Position numbers and translations under genes: made by a program. The notes under the pieces were generated by a model. The model did no database searches. It had not been told where the DNA came from and was given only the letters and a program-made list of their open reading frames with translations. This document shows, in pieces, positions 28,190 through 37,600 of a stretch of DNA of 64,000 nucleotides. Numbering within the stretch: position 1 is the stretch's first letter; each line of letters opens with the position of its first letter. The DNA comes from Candidatus Gastranaerophilales bacterium (GTDB lineage Bacteria; Cyanobacteriota; Vampirovibrionia; Gastranaerophilales; Gastranaerophilaceae): the NCBI GenBank assembly GCA_016282705.1, contig JAEELO010000006.1:1-64000 (forward strand). Reading direction: 5' to 3'.

Positions 28190-29895
28190 TCAGTAATCTT
28201 TTCGTAGACAATTAGTGTCCATGCTCCGGATTGCGTTATACTGTCAATTTTATAGTCATTTTTAAATGAATACATTAAATTATTTTTTAAGGTAGAAAAT
28301 GCTAAAAATATAAATGGTGTTTTTTGATATTGTTCTTCATTTTGCAGAATATTTTTTATATTTTCTATTGATAAAAATGATACATTGTCTAAATATACGA
28401 TTCCGATTTTATCACCTTTTTTTGTTTGTGTTTTAAATTTATCATATGAATATTTTTGTATAATTTGGTTTGGAAATTTGTAAAAATAATCTTTGTATAA
28501 TGTTTTTCCGTATTTTATTGTTTGGTAGTAATTTTCATTATTGAACATTATGTAATTAAAATTGAACTTGTTTATTGATATAAAATTGTAGTTTAATTCG
28601 GCAGGTAAATATCTTTGAAATCGGTCTATATCATAATATGTAAGTATAACAATATCATTTTGTTTTAATCTCGAATTTTTAATTAATTCTACAACGGTTC
28701 TGTGGCCTTCCGGTCGCGGCAATTTTGGTGCGGATGTTGAGGATTCTGCAATATATATTAAATTTAATCCGGCAAACATTATAAGTAAAAATAATTTTAG
28801 GATAATTTTATTAAATGATAATAATCCGACAGATATTGCCAATATTAATATCGGGTACATTTCTATACTATACTTTGTTGATAAAACCATTTTCCCTGAA
28901 ATAGAAAGAATAATAAGTACCGTAAAAAATAAAAAAGAAGATATTAACAGTAAATTTAAAATTTTATCTTTTTCTCTTACAGCCTTTATAATTGCTACAA
29001 ATGCTGTTATTAATGGTATTATTGCAAAAATTATAAAAGAATAATTTATTTTTGAATGCGCATAGATGTAGGGTAAAATACTGTCAGGAGAAGTTGAAAT
29101 ATTTGTTTGTATAGGTGAAAAATAATCTATAAATGTAAATATTATTTTAGAAAAAGAAAAATCCGACCAAAATTGCGATAAAGATTTAGAAAAAACAATA
29201 GATATAAGTAACGGCATCAATAGTAATATTGCTATAACAACCGGTAATGTATATTTAATAAGTTCTTTAAATCCTGATAAAATGTTTTTTATATTATCTT
29301 TATTTTTCATTTCATAGTAAATTAATGCCAGTATATTAAAAAATGAAAATATTAATCCAAGAGTATGTGTCGCACATAATAGTGCGTTAAATGTAAAATA
29401 TAACAGTAATGTTAATTTTGAATTTTCTTTGCAAACTTTTATGAAATACAAAGCAACAAGTGCGCTGAATAAAAATAATAGGCTGTATAATCTTACTTCC
29501 TGTGCGAAATATATATTAAATGAGCTTATTGCTGTAATAAATGCAGCTAAGAGTCCTGTCTTTATATCTTTTAATTTATATCCTATTTTATACATTACGG
29601 GAATAGCGATTAATGACGGTATTACTGATGATAATCTCAATGATAAATCAGTGTCAGGAAATAGTTTTAACCATAATTTTAAATATAAATAATAAAGCGG
29701 AGTATGACAATTATTGAATATTTCCGAAATAAATTTGTGAAAATCCTTTTGAGAGGCAATAAACCATCCGACATATTCATCATTCCACAAACCTTCGGGT
29801 TTATCTATAAACCAGAGTCTTAGTACTAATGCCAAAATTATAATTATAAATAGTTTAAAAAATGTATTGTTTTTCATGATAAATTGGTTTTTCAT
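28186..29895 (-). CDS. GT39-type (ArnT/PMT-like) membrane glycosyltransferase
   Basis: 569 aa with about eleven membrane segments and a C-terminal soluble part (about 400-569). The first loop carries the acidic motif DKPEGLWNDEYVGWF, as in the GT39/ArnT superfamily that uses polyprenyl-phosphate sugars, followed by HTPLYYLYLKLWLKLFP and FAQEVRLYSL. It is expected to add a sugar to an envelope acceptor on the outer face of the inner membrane. A second ATG at 29877 is an equally plausible start. A GT2 transferase able to make such donors lies just upstream, divergently. Its end overlaps recG by 4 bases. Confidence 0.85.
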   Translation of the reverse strand: MKNQFIMKNNTFFKLFIIIILALVLRLWFIDKPEGLWNDEYVGWFIASQKDFHKFISEIFNNCHTPLYYLYLKLWLKLFPDTDLSLRLSSVIPSLIAIPVMYKIGYKLKDIKTGLLAAFITAISSFNIYFAQEVRLYSLLFLFSALVALYFIKVCKENSKLTLLLYFTFNALLCATHTLGLIFSFFNILALIYYEMKNKDNIKNILSGFKELIKYTLPVVIAILLLMPLLISIVFSKSLSQFWSDFSFSKIIFTFIDYFSPIQTNISTSPDSILPYIYAHSKINYSFIIFAIIPLITAFVAIIKAVREKDKILNLLLISSFLFFTVLIILSISGKMVLSTKYSIEMYPILILAISVGLLSFNKIILKLFLLIMFAGLNLIYIAESSTSAPKLPRPEGHRTVVELIKNSRLKQNDIVILTYYDIDRFQRYLPAELNYNFISINKFNFNYIMFNNENYYQTIKYGKTLYKDYFYKFPNQIIQKYSYDKFKTQTKKGDKIGIVYLDNVSFLSIENIKNILQNEEQYQKTPFIFLAFSTLKNNLMYSFKNDYKIDSITQSGAWTLIVYEKITD

Positions 29896-29936
29896 GTTAA
29901 TATTATTATAATTTTAACATATAACTAAATATAAAT

Positions 29937-30875
29937 ATGAAATTAATAATACAGATACCTTGTTATAATGAAGAAGTTGCGCTTCCGGTTACTCTTTCGC
30001 AATTGCCACAACATATAGACGGAATTGATGAAATTGAAGTGTTAATTTGTGATGACGGAAGTACTGACAGAACTGTTGAAATCGCAAAAGATTACGGTGT
30101 TAAATATATTGAAACGACCACTCATCACAGAGGTTTGGCTAAAACATTTATAATGGGTATACAACGAGCATTGGCAGAAGGTGCAGATATAATTGTTAAT
30201 ACTGATGCCGATAATCAGTATTGTGCAGATGATATTGAAAAGTTGGTAAGGCCTATTTTAGAGAAAAAAGCTGATATTGTTATAGGTGCACGTCCGATAA
30301 AAGATATAAAAACTTTTTCTCCTATGAAAAAACTTCTTCAATTTATTGGCTCAAAGATTGTCAGATTACTTAGCTCTACAACTACAGAGGATGCACCAAG
30401 CGGATTTAGAGCATTTTCACGTGATGCTGCATTGTCTTTAAATGTTTTTGATAATTATACTTATACGATTGAAACTGTTATTCAATCCAAGACAAAAGGT
30501 CTTCATATAATGTCAGTTCCTATACGTGTAAATTCTACATATAGAAAATCAAGATTAGTTAAAAATATATTTACTTATATACAAAAAAATTCTTTTACAA
30601 TTTTAAGAATGTTTATTATATACAGACCATTTAGATTTTTTGCTATAATTGGCGGTACAACATTACTTCTGGGACTTCTCTTATTGGCAAGATTTATTAT
30701 GTTATACCTTTTAGATAGCGGCAACGGTCATATTCAGTCTTTAATAATATCTTCTATATTAATAATTACCGGTTTTCAAACTACTGTTTTTGGAGTTTTG
30801 GCAGATTTGTTGTCTATTAACAGAAAATTAGTCGAAGATATTCAATATCGTGTTAAAAAATTAGAAAATAAATAG
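29937..30875 (+). CDS. GT2 glycosyltransferase, polyprenyl-phosphate type
   Basis: 312 aa. GT-A domain at 1-220 with IIQIPCYNEEVALPVTL, the nucleotide-binding DDGSTDRT, the DXD-type metal site NTDADNQY and the ED(A)PSGFRAF acceptor-site region. Two C-terminal membrane segments follow (about 232-290). This is the layout of dolichol- or undecaprenyl-phosphate glycosyltransferases (DPMS/ArnC/GtrB group), which make lipid-linked sugar donors. The divergent GT39-type gene would be a natural consumer of that donor (inference). Confidence 0.9.
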   Translation: MKLIIQIPCYNEEVALPVTLSQLPQHIDGIDEIEVLICDDGSTDRTVEIAKDYGVKYIETTTHHRGLAKTFIMGIQRALAEGADIIVNTDADNQYCADDIEKLVRPILEKKADIVIGARPIKDIKTFSPMKKLLQFIGSKIVRLLSSTTTEDAPSGFRAFSRDAALSLNVFDNYTYTIETVIQSKTKGLHIMSVPIRVNSTYRKSRLVKNIFTYIQKNSFTILRMFIIYRPFRFFAIIGGTTLLLGLLLLARFIMLYLLDSGNGHIQSLIISSILIITGFQTTVFGVLADLLSINRKLVEDIQYRVKKLENK

Positions 30876-30936
30876 ACACTTGGTCATATACACAAAGCTG
30901 ACTTATATTTTTTATAATTGAATAATAATTCTCATT

Positions 30937-32412
30937 ATGAGAGTAATTATAATTATTATTTTATTGTTATTTCCTGCTTATGCGCTGGCTAATGTTTCAG
31001 AGTATATTGATTCTTATGCAAAATATTTTGAACATGAAAGTTATAAATCATTTTCTCAAATTGTTAAAGGTCAAGCCAGTATTTCAGATATAGAAAAACA
31101 ACTAATAATTGATAAAGAAATAGCGGATGAATTAAATACAAATTTTATATATTCGGATTTATCAGAATGTATTAAAATTGCCCTTGACAAAAACTATGAT
31201 ATAAAAATAAATAAAGAGCTAAAAAACGAAGCCTTATGGCTGTATAGAAATACTCAAGTACAAATAATTCCCGACATTTATTATAATTTTGATATTAAAA
31301 ACCTTGGAGGCAGATATTTAGTTGGGGGAATTCTTTCAACTACCGCACATGAAGTGCCGATTCAAAGTATTGCAGGACTCGAATGGTCAACTATAAATCA
31401 GGGACAATATTTCTTTTATATGGCTCAAGCAAAAAATTTATTTAAATCTGCAGACTACAATTATGAATTTGAAAAAGAGAAAATTATCTTAAATACAGTT
31501 CTCTCTTATTATGATTTATTAAGTATGAAAAGACAAATTGAAGTTCAAAAAATTAACTTATATGACAGAGTAGAACAATTAAAATATACTAAAGCCAGAT
31601 ATGATGCTGGAATAGGTACATTATATGATGTTAAAAGGGCTCAAGCAGAAGTTGCAGGTGCTCAGCAAGAATATACAACCGTATTAAATTCATTACGACT
31701 TTTACAGGCAAATCTTGCAAATGTCATCGGTGTTGATGTCCTCGATGCAATATATCCGTTTGAAATTTTTGTTGACGTTAGAGAACTTATAAATCCGAAT
31801 ATATCTATAGAAAAACTTTATGAAATAGCATTAGAATCAAGACTTGATATTAAGTCATTTGAAGCAGAAATTTTGGCAGCAAAAGCTCAACGAAATTCTA
31901 ATTATACAGATATAATTCCTGCTGTCGTTGTATCTTATCAAAATGGTTTTGTAGGAACAAAAAGAGCAGGTTTGGGACATCAAAACAGTTTAACTCTTGA
32001 TATTCGTGCAACGCTTGGTAAAAATCTTTTAACCGGTACAATAACACAGTTAAAAGCTGATAATGCACTTGTAAAACAAAAAAAATTACAACTTATAAAT
32101 TTAAAAAGGCAAATTAAAGAAGATATTATAAATTCTTATTATGATTCTGAAAATGCATTAAAAAAAATTGAGGCAGCAAAAGTAGAAGTTGAATCTGCCG
32201 ACATTAGTTTAGATTTATCCATTGCAAATATGAAAGCAGGTGAGGCAACTTTTATAGATGTTATTGCTTCTCAAAATTTAAAAGTTCAAGCAAACATCAA
32301 TTTAATTAAAAATATGATAGAATACAATAAGGCACAAACACAGCTTTTGTTTAATATTGGTATTCTGAGTCCTAAAAATGTCTTAAAAGATTATAAATCA
32401 AGGTTTTATTAA
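30937..32412 (+). CDS. TolC-family outer-membrane efflux protein
   Basis: 491 aa. Signal peptide MRVIIIIILLLFPAYALA, then two repeats of the long helical-hairpin plus beta-strand pattern of TolC channels. LKYTKARYDAGIGTLYDVKRAQAEVAGAQQEY and SIANMKAGEATFIDVIASQNLKVQA are the two recognisable coiled-hairpin copies. It forms a trimeric duct through the outer membrane for efflux or type I secretion, and therefore points to a diderm cell. No membrane-fusion protein or pump is adjacent; the nearest exporter is the MsbA-like ABC protein. Confidence 0.92.
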   Translation: MRVIIIIILLLFPAYALANVSEYIDSYAKYFEHESYKSFSQIVKGQASISDIEKQLIIDKEIADELNTNFIYSDLSECIKIALDKNYDIKINKELKNEALWLYRNTQVQIIPDIYYNFDIKNLGGRYLVGGILSTTAHEVPIQSIAGLEWSTINQGQYFFYMAQAKNLFKSADYNYEFEKEKIILNTVLSYYDLLSMKRQIEVQKINLYDRVEQLKYTKARYDAGIGTLYDVKRAQAEVAGAQQEYTTVLNSLRLLQANLANVIGVDVLDAIYPFEIFVDVRELINPNISIEKLYEIALESRLDIKSFEAEILAAKAQRNSNYTDIIPAVVVSYQNGFVGTKRAGLGHQNSLTLDIRATLGKNLLTGTITQLKADNALVKQKKLQLINLKRQIKEDIINSYYDSENALKKIEAAKVEVESADISLDLSIANMKAGEATFIDVIASQNLKVQANINLIKNMIEYNKAQTQLLFNIGILSPKNVLKDYKSRFY

Positions 32413-32456
32413 ACAAATATAAAATGTGTGTACGGCATGTATAAAAAAGGATATTT

Positions 32457-33542
32457 ATGAATTTATTAAAAAAATTATTTATTAGGTTTACATTGAATAA
32501 AAAAACGGATATGGAAGCTGAAATATACTCCCAGCCGGATATTATATTTGATTTAATAAGAAAATATATAAAAAAAGATTATACATTGAATATTGATATG
32601 CCTGAAAATATTAAAAAGGTTGCACTAATTGCAAGCGGTTCATCATATCACAGCGCTGCAATTGCTGCTAATTTTCTCAGACATCAGGTTCATTGTGACG
32701 CACAATCATATTACGCAAGTGAAGTTGCTCTTACTGAAAATATAGATGTTGATACTGAAACTTTATATGTTTTTATTTCTCAATCAGGAGAAACTAAAGA
32801 TACTAATATTTCTTTATCTAAAATCAGAATTAAAACCGACAAAACACTTGCCATTACTAATACTAAAAATTCTTCTTTATATAAGAATTGTAAGTATAAA
32901 ATGCTCACGTATGCCGGTCTTGAAAAAGCTATAGCTTCTACTAAGGCAATGTGTGCTCAAATGTTTTGTTTGTTTCTTATTTCGGCAAAAATTATGCAGC
33001 AAAAAGAACTTCCTTCAATACAAGTTATTGATGAACTTTTAAATGTTCCTGAATACATTAATAATGCTTTACATCAGGTTGAAAATATTAAGCATTATTC
33101 GGAAAGTCTTGTGAATTATGATAATGCTGCTATATTAGCTTCCGGTATGTTCTATCCTCTTGCAAAAGAAGGTGCATTAAAAATAAAAGAAACTTCATAT
33201 ATCAATACAACGGCATATCCTACCGGCGAGTTTTTACACGGTCATATTGCAATTTTAAATAAAAAGTGTGCAGTAATTTCTTTGGTAAATAATCATAATG
33301 TCCAATTCACTATTGATGTTTTAAATAAAATTAATTCAACATATAAAACAGATTCTCTGATTATAACCGCTTTACCGCTTTCACAATTAACCTTAAGTAA
33401 TGTTATTGAAATACCTGCCCACAGTGATATAAATTTCTTATTTTCATCTTTAATTATCTTTCAGCTGCTTGCATATTATTCCGCATTATTATTAAACAGA
33501 AATATTGATGCACCGGAAGGATTGCAAAAAATTGTAAAATAA
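32457..33542 (+). CDS. GlmS-like double-SIS protein without glutaminase domain
   Basis: 361 aa. Two sugar-isomerase (SIS) domains match the C-terminal isomerase half of GlmS: MEAEIYSQPDII, ASGSSYHSAAIAANF, VFISQSGETKDT, EKAIASTKAMCAQ and GMFYPLAKEGALKIKETSYI..PTGEFLHGH. The glutamine amidotransferase domain is missing, as in the AgaS/FrlB type of aminosugar deaminase-isomerases. It probably acts on a phosphorylated amino sugar or fructosamine; the direction and substrate cannot be set from sequence. AAGGA precedes the ATG. Confidence 0.85.
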   Translation: MNLLKKLFIRFTLNKKTDMEAEIYSQPDIIFDLIRKYIKKDYTLNIDMPENIKKVALIASGSSYHSAAIAANFLRHQVHCDAQSYYASEVALTENIDVDTETLYVFISQSGETKDTNISLSKIRIKTDKTLAITNTKNSSLYKNCKYKMLTYAGLEKAIASTKAMCAQMFCLFLISAKIMQQKELPSIQVIDELLNVPEYINNALHQVENIKHYSESLVNYDNAAILASGMFYPLAKEGALKIKETSYINTTAYPTGEFLHGHIAILNKKCAVISLVNNHNVQFTIDVLNKINSTYKTDSLIITALPLSQLTLSNVIEIPAHSDINFLFSSLIIFQLLAYYSALLLNRNIDAPEGLQKIVK

Positions 33543-33601
33543 TATTAACAGGTTTGTATTCTTCTGACATTAAATATTTTTATGGGATTTATATAAATAA
33601 T

Positions 33602-35113
33602 ATGAAAGTTATAGCACAATATTTGAATCTACCTTTTGTAACTACGCAGCATAATAATGTTTCTAAAACAGTGAAATATCCTAATTTGTTGCCGCTTAGT
33701 CATGATACTGTGTCTTTTTCAGCCAGTGCTCAAATGAATTCTACTGCAAGAAAAAATATGCCCAATGCATCTCTTTGCAGACAAATATATGAAAACGCAG
33801 AGCCTGCTAAGTTCTATATGGATATGGTTTTAAAAAAATATATCGGACCTCTTTCACAAGAAGAAGTCGGGTCGGGGAAGTATAAGTCTAAATATTTGGA
33901 ATATGTGTCAAGACGTAAAACTCCAAACAGTATTATGGAAAAAGTAGGATCGAAATTTAATAAAATTACTACATCAAATGACAAAGCCTTTACAAAAGAC
34001 GTATCTAAAATGATTGTAGAAAATTTTAAATTACAAAAAGGTGCTAATAAAAACATGGTATATTCACTTGTAATGAGGGCAGTATCTGATTCTCAATTTA
34101 CATGTAAATATCCTCCTCATATAAATGCCGATATATATTTAACTGCAGTAAGATCGCTTTTGGAGGCTTCTAATGTCATAGATTTTAGTGCTAATTCTCC
34201 TGAGGAAATAGATGATAAATTTAATGCAATTAAAGAAAAAATTTCTATCTTACCGCCAAATGCCGAGCATAATGACAAGAAAAAATATTTTAATCCTTTA
34301 ACAGTTGAAGGGGTTAAACATTATGCTAATGATATTTGTCAATCAAGAATTATAATGTTAAAACCACAAAAAGAATACACTGCAAGAGTTTTAAGTGCAT
34401 TAGAAGAAGCCGCTAAAAACGGAGACTTAAAAATATTATCTATTGAAAATAATTTACCTGATGAAGAAAAAATTCCTGACGGAAAACAAATTTCTGATTA
34501 TGAATATGTAGATGAGGCTGTTTTAAGAAAACTTGCTAAGTCAGTTAATGCAGAGTATCAAAAGAATTTCTCAAAATCAGGTTATCTTGGCATCCACATA
34601 AACATTGATTTATCTAATAGTTTATTTCCTCCGGAATTTGATGGATATACCGGCGAAATTCAAATTATAGGTAATGATGTACTTGAACTTAAAGAAGTTG
34701 AAGATTTATGCTATAAAATTAAAGATAATAAAGATGTTGTTACAAGAGGCTATAATAATTTTAAAGATTATTTATTAAAATACCTGACTCCTCAAAACAG
34801 ACAAGCATTTGATGATTATACTTATGCTTTGTATCTTTCTCAAAGAGAATTAAAACCTCATATAGGAAGATGTCAATTTAAATCAATAGATAAATTCGGT
34901 TTTACAAGGGAACAACTCCCATATGAACTTGACTATAATATTTTAAGGTCTATTAAAGAAGCATCTGATATATCAATCAAAAAAGAAGAAGCCAAAGCTG
35001 CTGCGGAAGATGAAGAAAAACTTAAAAAAGACCCTCATAAAACTAAATCAATGATAGAAAAACAACATAGAATTTCGAATATAATCGGGCAACTAAAATA
35101 TGCCTTTGATTAA
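33602..35113 (+). CDS. Divergent RelA/SpoT-like nucleotide-synthetase domain protein
   Basis: 503 aa from the ATG at 33602, preferred over the TTG at 33554. Several stretches match the (p)ppGpp-synthetase domain of RelA/SpoT: SRRKTPNSIMEKV (for RxKxxxSIxxK, residues 104-114), NDICQSRIIM (for DxxGxR, Asp244/Arg249), SGYLGIHINI (for GYxSxH, Tyr328/His332) and GEIQIIG (for EIQIR, Glu352), then a Glu-Tyr-Lys helix. About 110 extra residues separate the first two motifs, which is atypical. The N-terminal 45 residues, ending DTVSFSAS, look like a lineage-specific leader. There is no HD hydrolase, TGS or ACT domain. Product could be (p)ppGpp or another pyrophosphorylated molecule; assignment tentative. 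Confidence 0.55.
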   Translation: MKVIAQYLNLPFVTTQHNNVSKTVKYPNLLPLSHDTVSFSASAQMNSTARKNMPNASLCRQIYENAEPAKFYMDMVLKKYIGPLSQEEVGSGKYKSKYLEYVSRRKTPNSIMEKVGSKFNKITTSNDKAFTKDVSKMIVENFKLQKGANKNMVYSLVMRAVSDSQFTCKYPPHINADIYLTAVRSLLEASNVIDFSANSPEEIDDKFNAIKEKISILPPNAEHNDKKKYFNPLTVEGVKHYANDICQSRIIMLKPQKEYTARVLSALEEAAKNGDLKILSIENNLPDEEKIPDGKQISDYEYVDEAVLRKLAKSVNAEYQKNFSKSGYLGIHINIDLSNSLFPPEFDGYTGEIQIIGNDVLELKEVEDLCYKIKDNKDVVTRGYNNFKDYLLKYLTPQNRQAFDDYTYALYLSQRELKPHIGRCQFKSIDKFGFTREQLPYELDYNILRSIKEASDISIKKEEAKAAAEDEEKLKKDPHKTKSMIEKQHRISNIIGQLKYAFD

Positions 35114-35544
35114 TTTTCATACTGTTTCATAGTTTTATTCATAATGCCTGATAAAAACGGAATATAAAATATTCTTCCGATTAATACTCCGATAATAATA
35201 TATAAAAGGAGTGCGGATATTATTATTTGCAATATATTTAAATTTATATATGAATTTTTTATCATTGCAGATGAAAAGAATAAATTTAACTTAATTGCAA
35301 ATGTGCTTAGAAAAGGAATTAGCAATAATAACTTGATAATTATGTATTTAATTAAATTAATTATCGCAAATAAAATTGAAATTACCATTGACTGTACAAT
35401 ATTGTATTTGAGAAAATATCTCATCTCTCTTTTTATTAAATATGCAATAATAAACCAAATCATACCAATAATACCAAAAGTAAAGTATGACAATATAGAA
35501 ATTATTTTTTCAATTGGTGAAACAGAATAATTATTATGCGGCAT
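35110..35544 (-). CDS. Small polytopic membrane protein, possibly Tic20/DUF4870-like
   Basis: 144 aa from the ATG at 35544, preceded by GGTGA; the track start at 35559 adds five residues. Four hydrophobic segments are separated by short loops. The SPIEKIISILSYFTFGIIGM entry and MRYFLKYNIVQSMVISILF resemble the Tic20/DUF4870 type of four-helix membrane protein, which is present in Cyanobacteria. The similarity is read by eye and weak. Its start overlaps the end of the TPR gene upstream, and its end overlaps the convergent RelA-like gene by 4 bases. Confidence 0.55.
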   Translation of the reverse strand: MPHNNYSVSPIEKIISILSYFTFGIIGMIWFIIAYLIKREMRYFLKYNIVQSMVISILFAIINLIKYIIIKLLLLIPFLSTFAIKLNLFFSSAMIKNSYINLNILQIIISALLLYIIIGVLIGRIFYIPFLSGIMNKTMKQYEN

Positions 35545-36604
35545 TTTGCGAGTCACCATTGTCTCTGTTTTTTATGTATTCTTGAATAATTTCAATATAG
35601 ATGAGCTTTATTTCATCATTGTCAGAATCAATATCAACAGCCTGTTTATACATACTTATTGCTGAACGCAAATCTTTAAGCATTACATATGAATTTCCGA
35701 GAAGCGTATAAGCATTGGAATATGCAGGCTGTAATTCAACAACTTTTTTGTAATATTCTATAGCTTCATCAAATTTTTGTTCTGAGCAGTATAAATTTCC
35801 TAAGAGCAAATAACCATTAACTGAATCAGGTGATACGTTAATCGCCTTATTGTACATTTCAATTGATTTTTCAATGTTTTCCTGCTCATATAAAGATATT
35901 CCATAGCATATATATGCTTGATATAAAGACGGATTTTTACTTATAACTGATTCAAATAACTGATTAGCCTTTATATAGTTTTTATCAGATGAATATGCAT
36001 TAGCGCAATGTAAAGGATATAATGAATTATTAGGTGCTAATTTCATTGCATCTTCAAATAACTCGGCAGCTGTACCGTTTTTCCCGAGTTTTGTAAGTAT
36101 AAATGCTAAGTTCACGTAATTATCAGGTATATCTTTTCTTAGCTTTAATGCTTTTTCGTAGTATATTAAAGCTTCTTCATAATTTTTATTATCCTGATGA
36201 AGCATTCCAATTGCAGAATAAACCTGATAGTTGTTCTTATCTATATTTAAGGCTTTAATATAATTGGACATTGCCTGTCTGAATTCGCCGATTTCTGCAA
36301 AAGCATTTCCAAGGTTAAAATATATAGATAAATTATCAATTCCGAGATTTGTAACTCTTGAATAATAATTTATAGCCTGGTTATACTCTTTGTTTATAAA
36401 GCAAATGCTGCCTAAATTTGTCAGTGCAACATAATTATCAGGCTCAACACTTAATAAACTTTCATATACGTGCGCCGCATGTTCGAACTCAGAATTTTGA
36501 AAATAAATACTTCCTAACTGTAAATAATTATCAGATTCATTAGGATTATCAACTATCTTTTTAATTAAATTTTCTGTTAATTGTTTTTCTTTATTATTTT
36601 TCAT
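35534..36604 (-). CDS. TPR-repeat protein
   Basis: 356 aa made of about nine consecutive tetratricopeptide repeats from residue 18 to 340 (YLQLGSIYFQNSEFEHAAHVYESLLSVEPDN and so on), with no signal peptide and no catalytic domain. It forms a superhelical protein-binding scaffold in the cytoplasm. It overlaps the small membrane protein gene downstream, which hints that the two act together. Partner proteins unknown. Confidence 0.88.
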   Translation of the reverse strand: MKNNKEKQLTENLIKKIVDNPNESDNYLQLGSIYFQNSEFEHAAHVYESLLSVEPDNYVALTNLGSICFINKEYNQAINYYSRVTNLGIDNLSIYFNLGNAFAEIGEFRQAMSNYIKALNIDKNNYQVYSAIGMLHQDNKNYEEALIYYEKALKLRKDIPDNYVNLAFILTKLGKNGTAAELFEDAMKLAPNNSLYPLHCANAYSSDKNYIKANQLFESVISKNPSLYQAYICYGISLYEQENIEKSIEMYNKAINVSPDSVNGYLLLGNLYCSEQKFDEAIEYYKKVVELQPAYSNAYTLLGNSYVMLKDLRSAISMYKQAVDIDSDNDEIKLIYIEIIQEYIKNRDNGDSQNAA

Positions 36605-36670
36605 AACTAGTATTATACAAGATTATATCTTTCGTAGCAATTATTATAATATCAACTATTTAGCTGATTT

Positions 36671-37600
36671 TTATTTTATAACTGTTTCAAAGTATTCTAT
36701 TGTCTTTTTAATACCTTCAGTTACAGAAACAGTCGGCTGCCAGTTTAGTTTTTCTTTTGCAAGTGTTATATCTGGTTCTCTTTGAACAGGGTCATCTTTA
36801 GGTAATTCTTTGAATATAATTTCCGAATTAGAATTTGTCATTTTAATAATTAATTTAGCAAAATCCAGAATTGTGTATTCTCCGGGATTACCCAAATTAA
36901 CAGGTAATGTATAATCGCAGTTCATTAATTTTATTAGTCCGTCAACCAAATCATCAACGTAGCAAAATGCTCTGGTTTGGTTTCCTGTACCGTATACCGT
37001 AATAGGTTCATTCTTTAGAGCTTGTACAATAAAATTAGATACGACTCTTCCGTCATTTATAGCCATTCTTGGACCGTATGTATTAAATATACGGGCTATT
37101 CTTATATCTACTTTATTTTGTCTGTGGTAATCAAGCATTAATGTTTCAGCACATCTTTTCCCTTCATCATAACAGCTTCTTATTCCTATTGGATTAACAT
37201 TTCCCCAATATTCTTCAACTTGAGGATGTATTTGCGGATTTCCGTATATTTCACTTGTACTTGCTTGTAAAATTGTAGCTTTGCACCTTTTTGCCAGACC
37301 TAGCATATTTATAATACCCATAACAGAGGTTTTAATTGTTTTAATAGGGTTATATTGGTAGTGAATAGGTGATGCCGGACAAGCTAAGTTGTATATTTGG
37401 TCAACTTCAGCCAAATATTCGTTAATTATGTCATGTCTTACAAGCTCAAAATGGTTATTTCCGATTAAATGGCGAATATTATCTTTAGAACCTGTAAAAA
37501 AATTATCAAGACATATTATATCATTACCTTCGTTCAGAAGCCTTTCTGAAAGGTGAGAACCAATAAAACCGGCGCCTCCTGTTATAAGAATTCTTTTCAT
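36671..37600 (-). CDS. UDP-glucuronate decarboxylase (UDP-xylose synthase)
   Basis: 309 aa short-chain dehydrogenase. Rossmann motif [12 protein letters not shown], then the UXS-type signatures [42 protein letters not shown] (catalytic YxxxK) and [10 protein letters not shown]. It converts UDP-glucuronate to UDP-xylose with bound NAD+. GGAGAAAA inside the last codons of the upstream ABC gene serves as its ribosome site, and the TAG of that gene directly abuts the ATG, so the two are translated together. UDP-xylose would supply a pentose for envelope glycans. Confidence 0.92.
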   Translation of the reverse strand: MKRILITGGAGFIGSHLSERLLNEGNDIICLDNFFTGSKDNIRHLIGNNHFELVRHDIINEYLAEVDQIYNLACPASPIHYQYNPIKTIKTSVMGIINMLGLAKRCKATILQASTSEIYGNPQIHPQVEEYWGNVNPIGIRSCYDEGKRCAETLMLDYHRQNKVDIRIARIFNTYGPRMAINDGRVVSNFIVQALKNEPITVYGTGNQTRAFCYVDDLVDGLIKLMNCDYTLPVNLGNPGEYTILDFAKLIIKMTNSNSEIIFKELPKDDPVQREPDITLAKEKLNWQPTVSVTEGIKKTIEYFETVIK

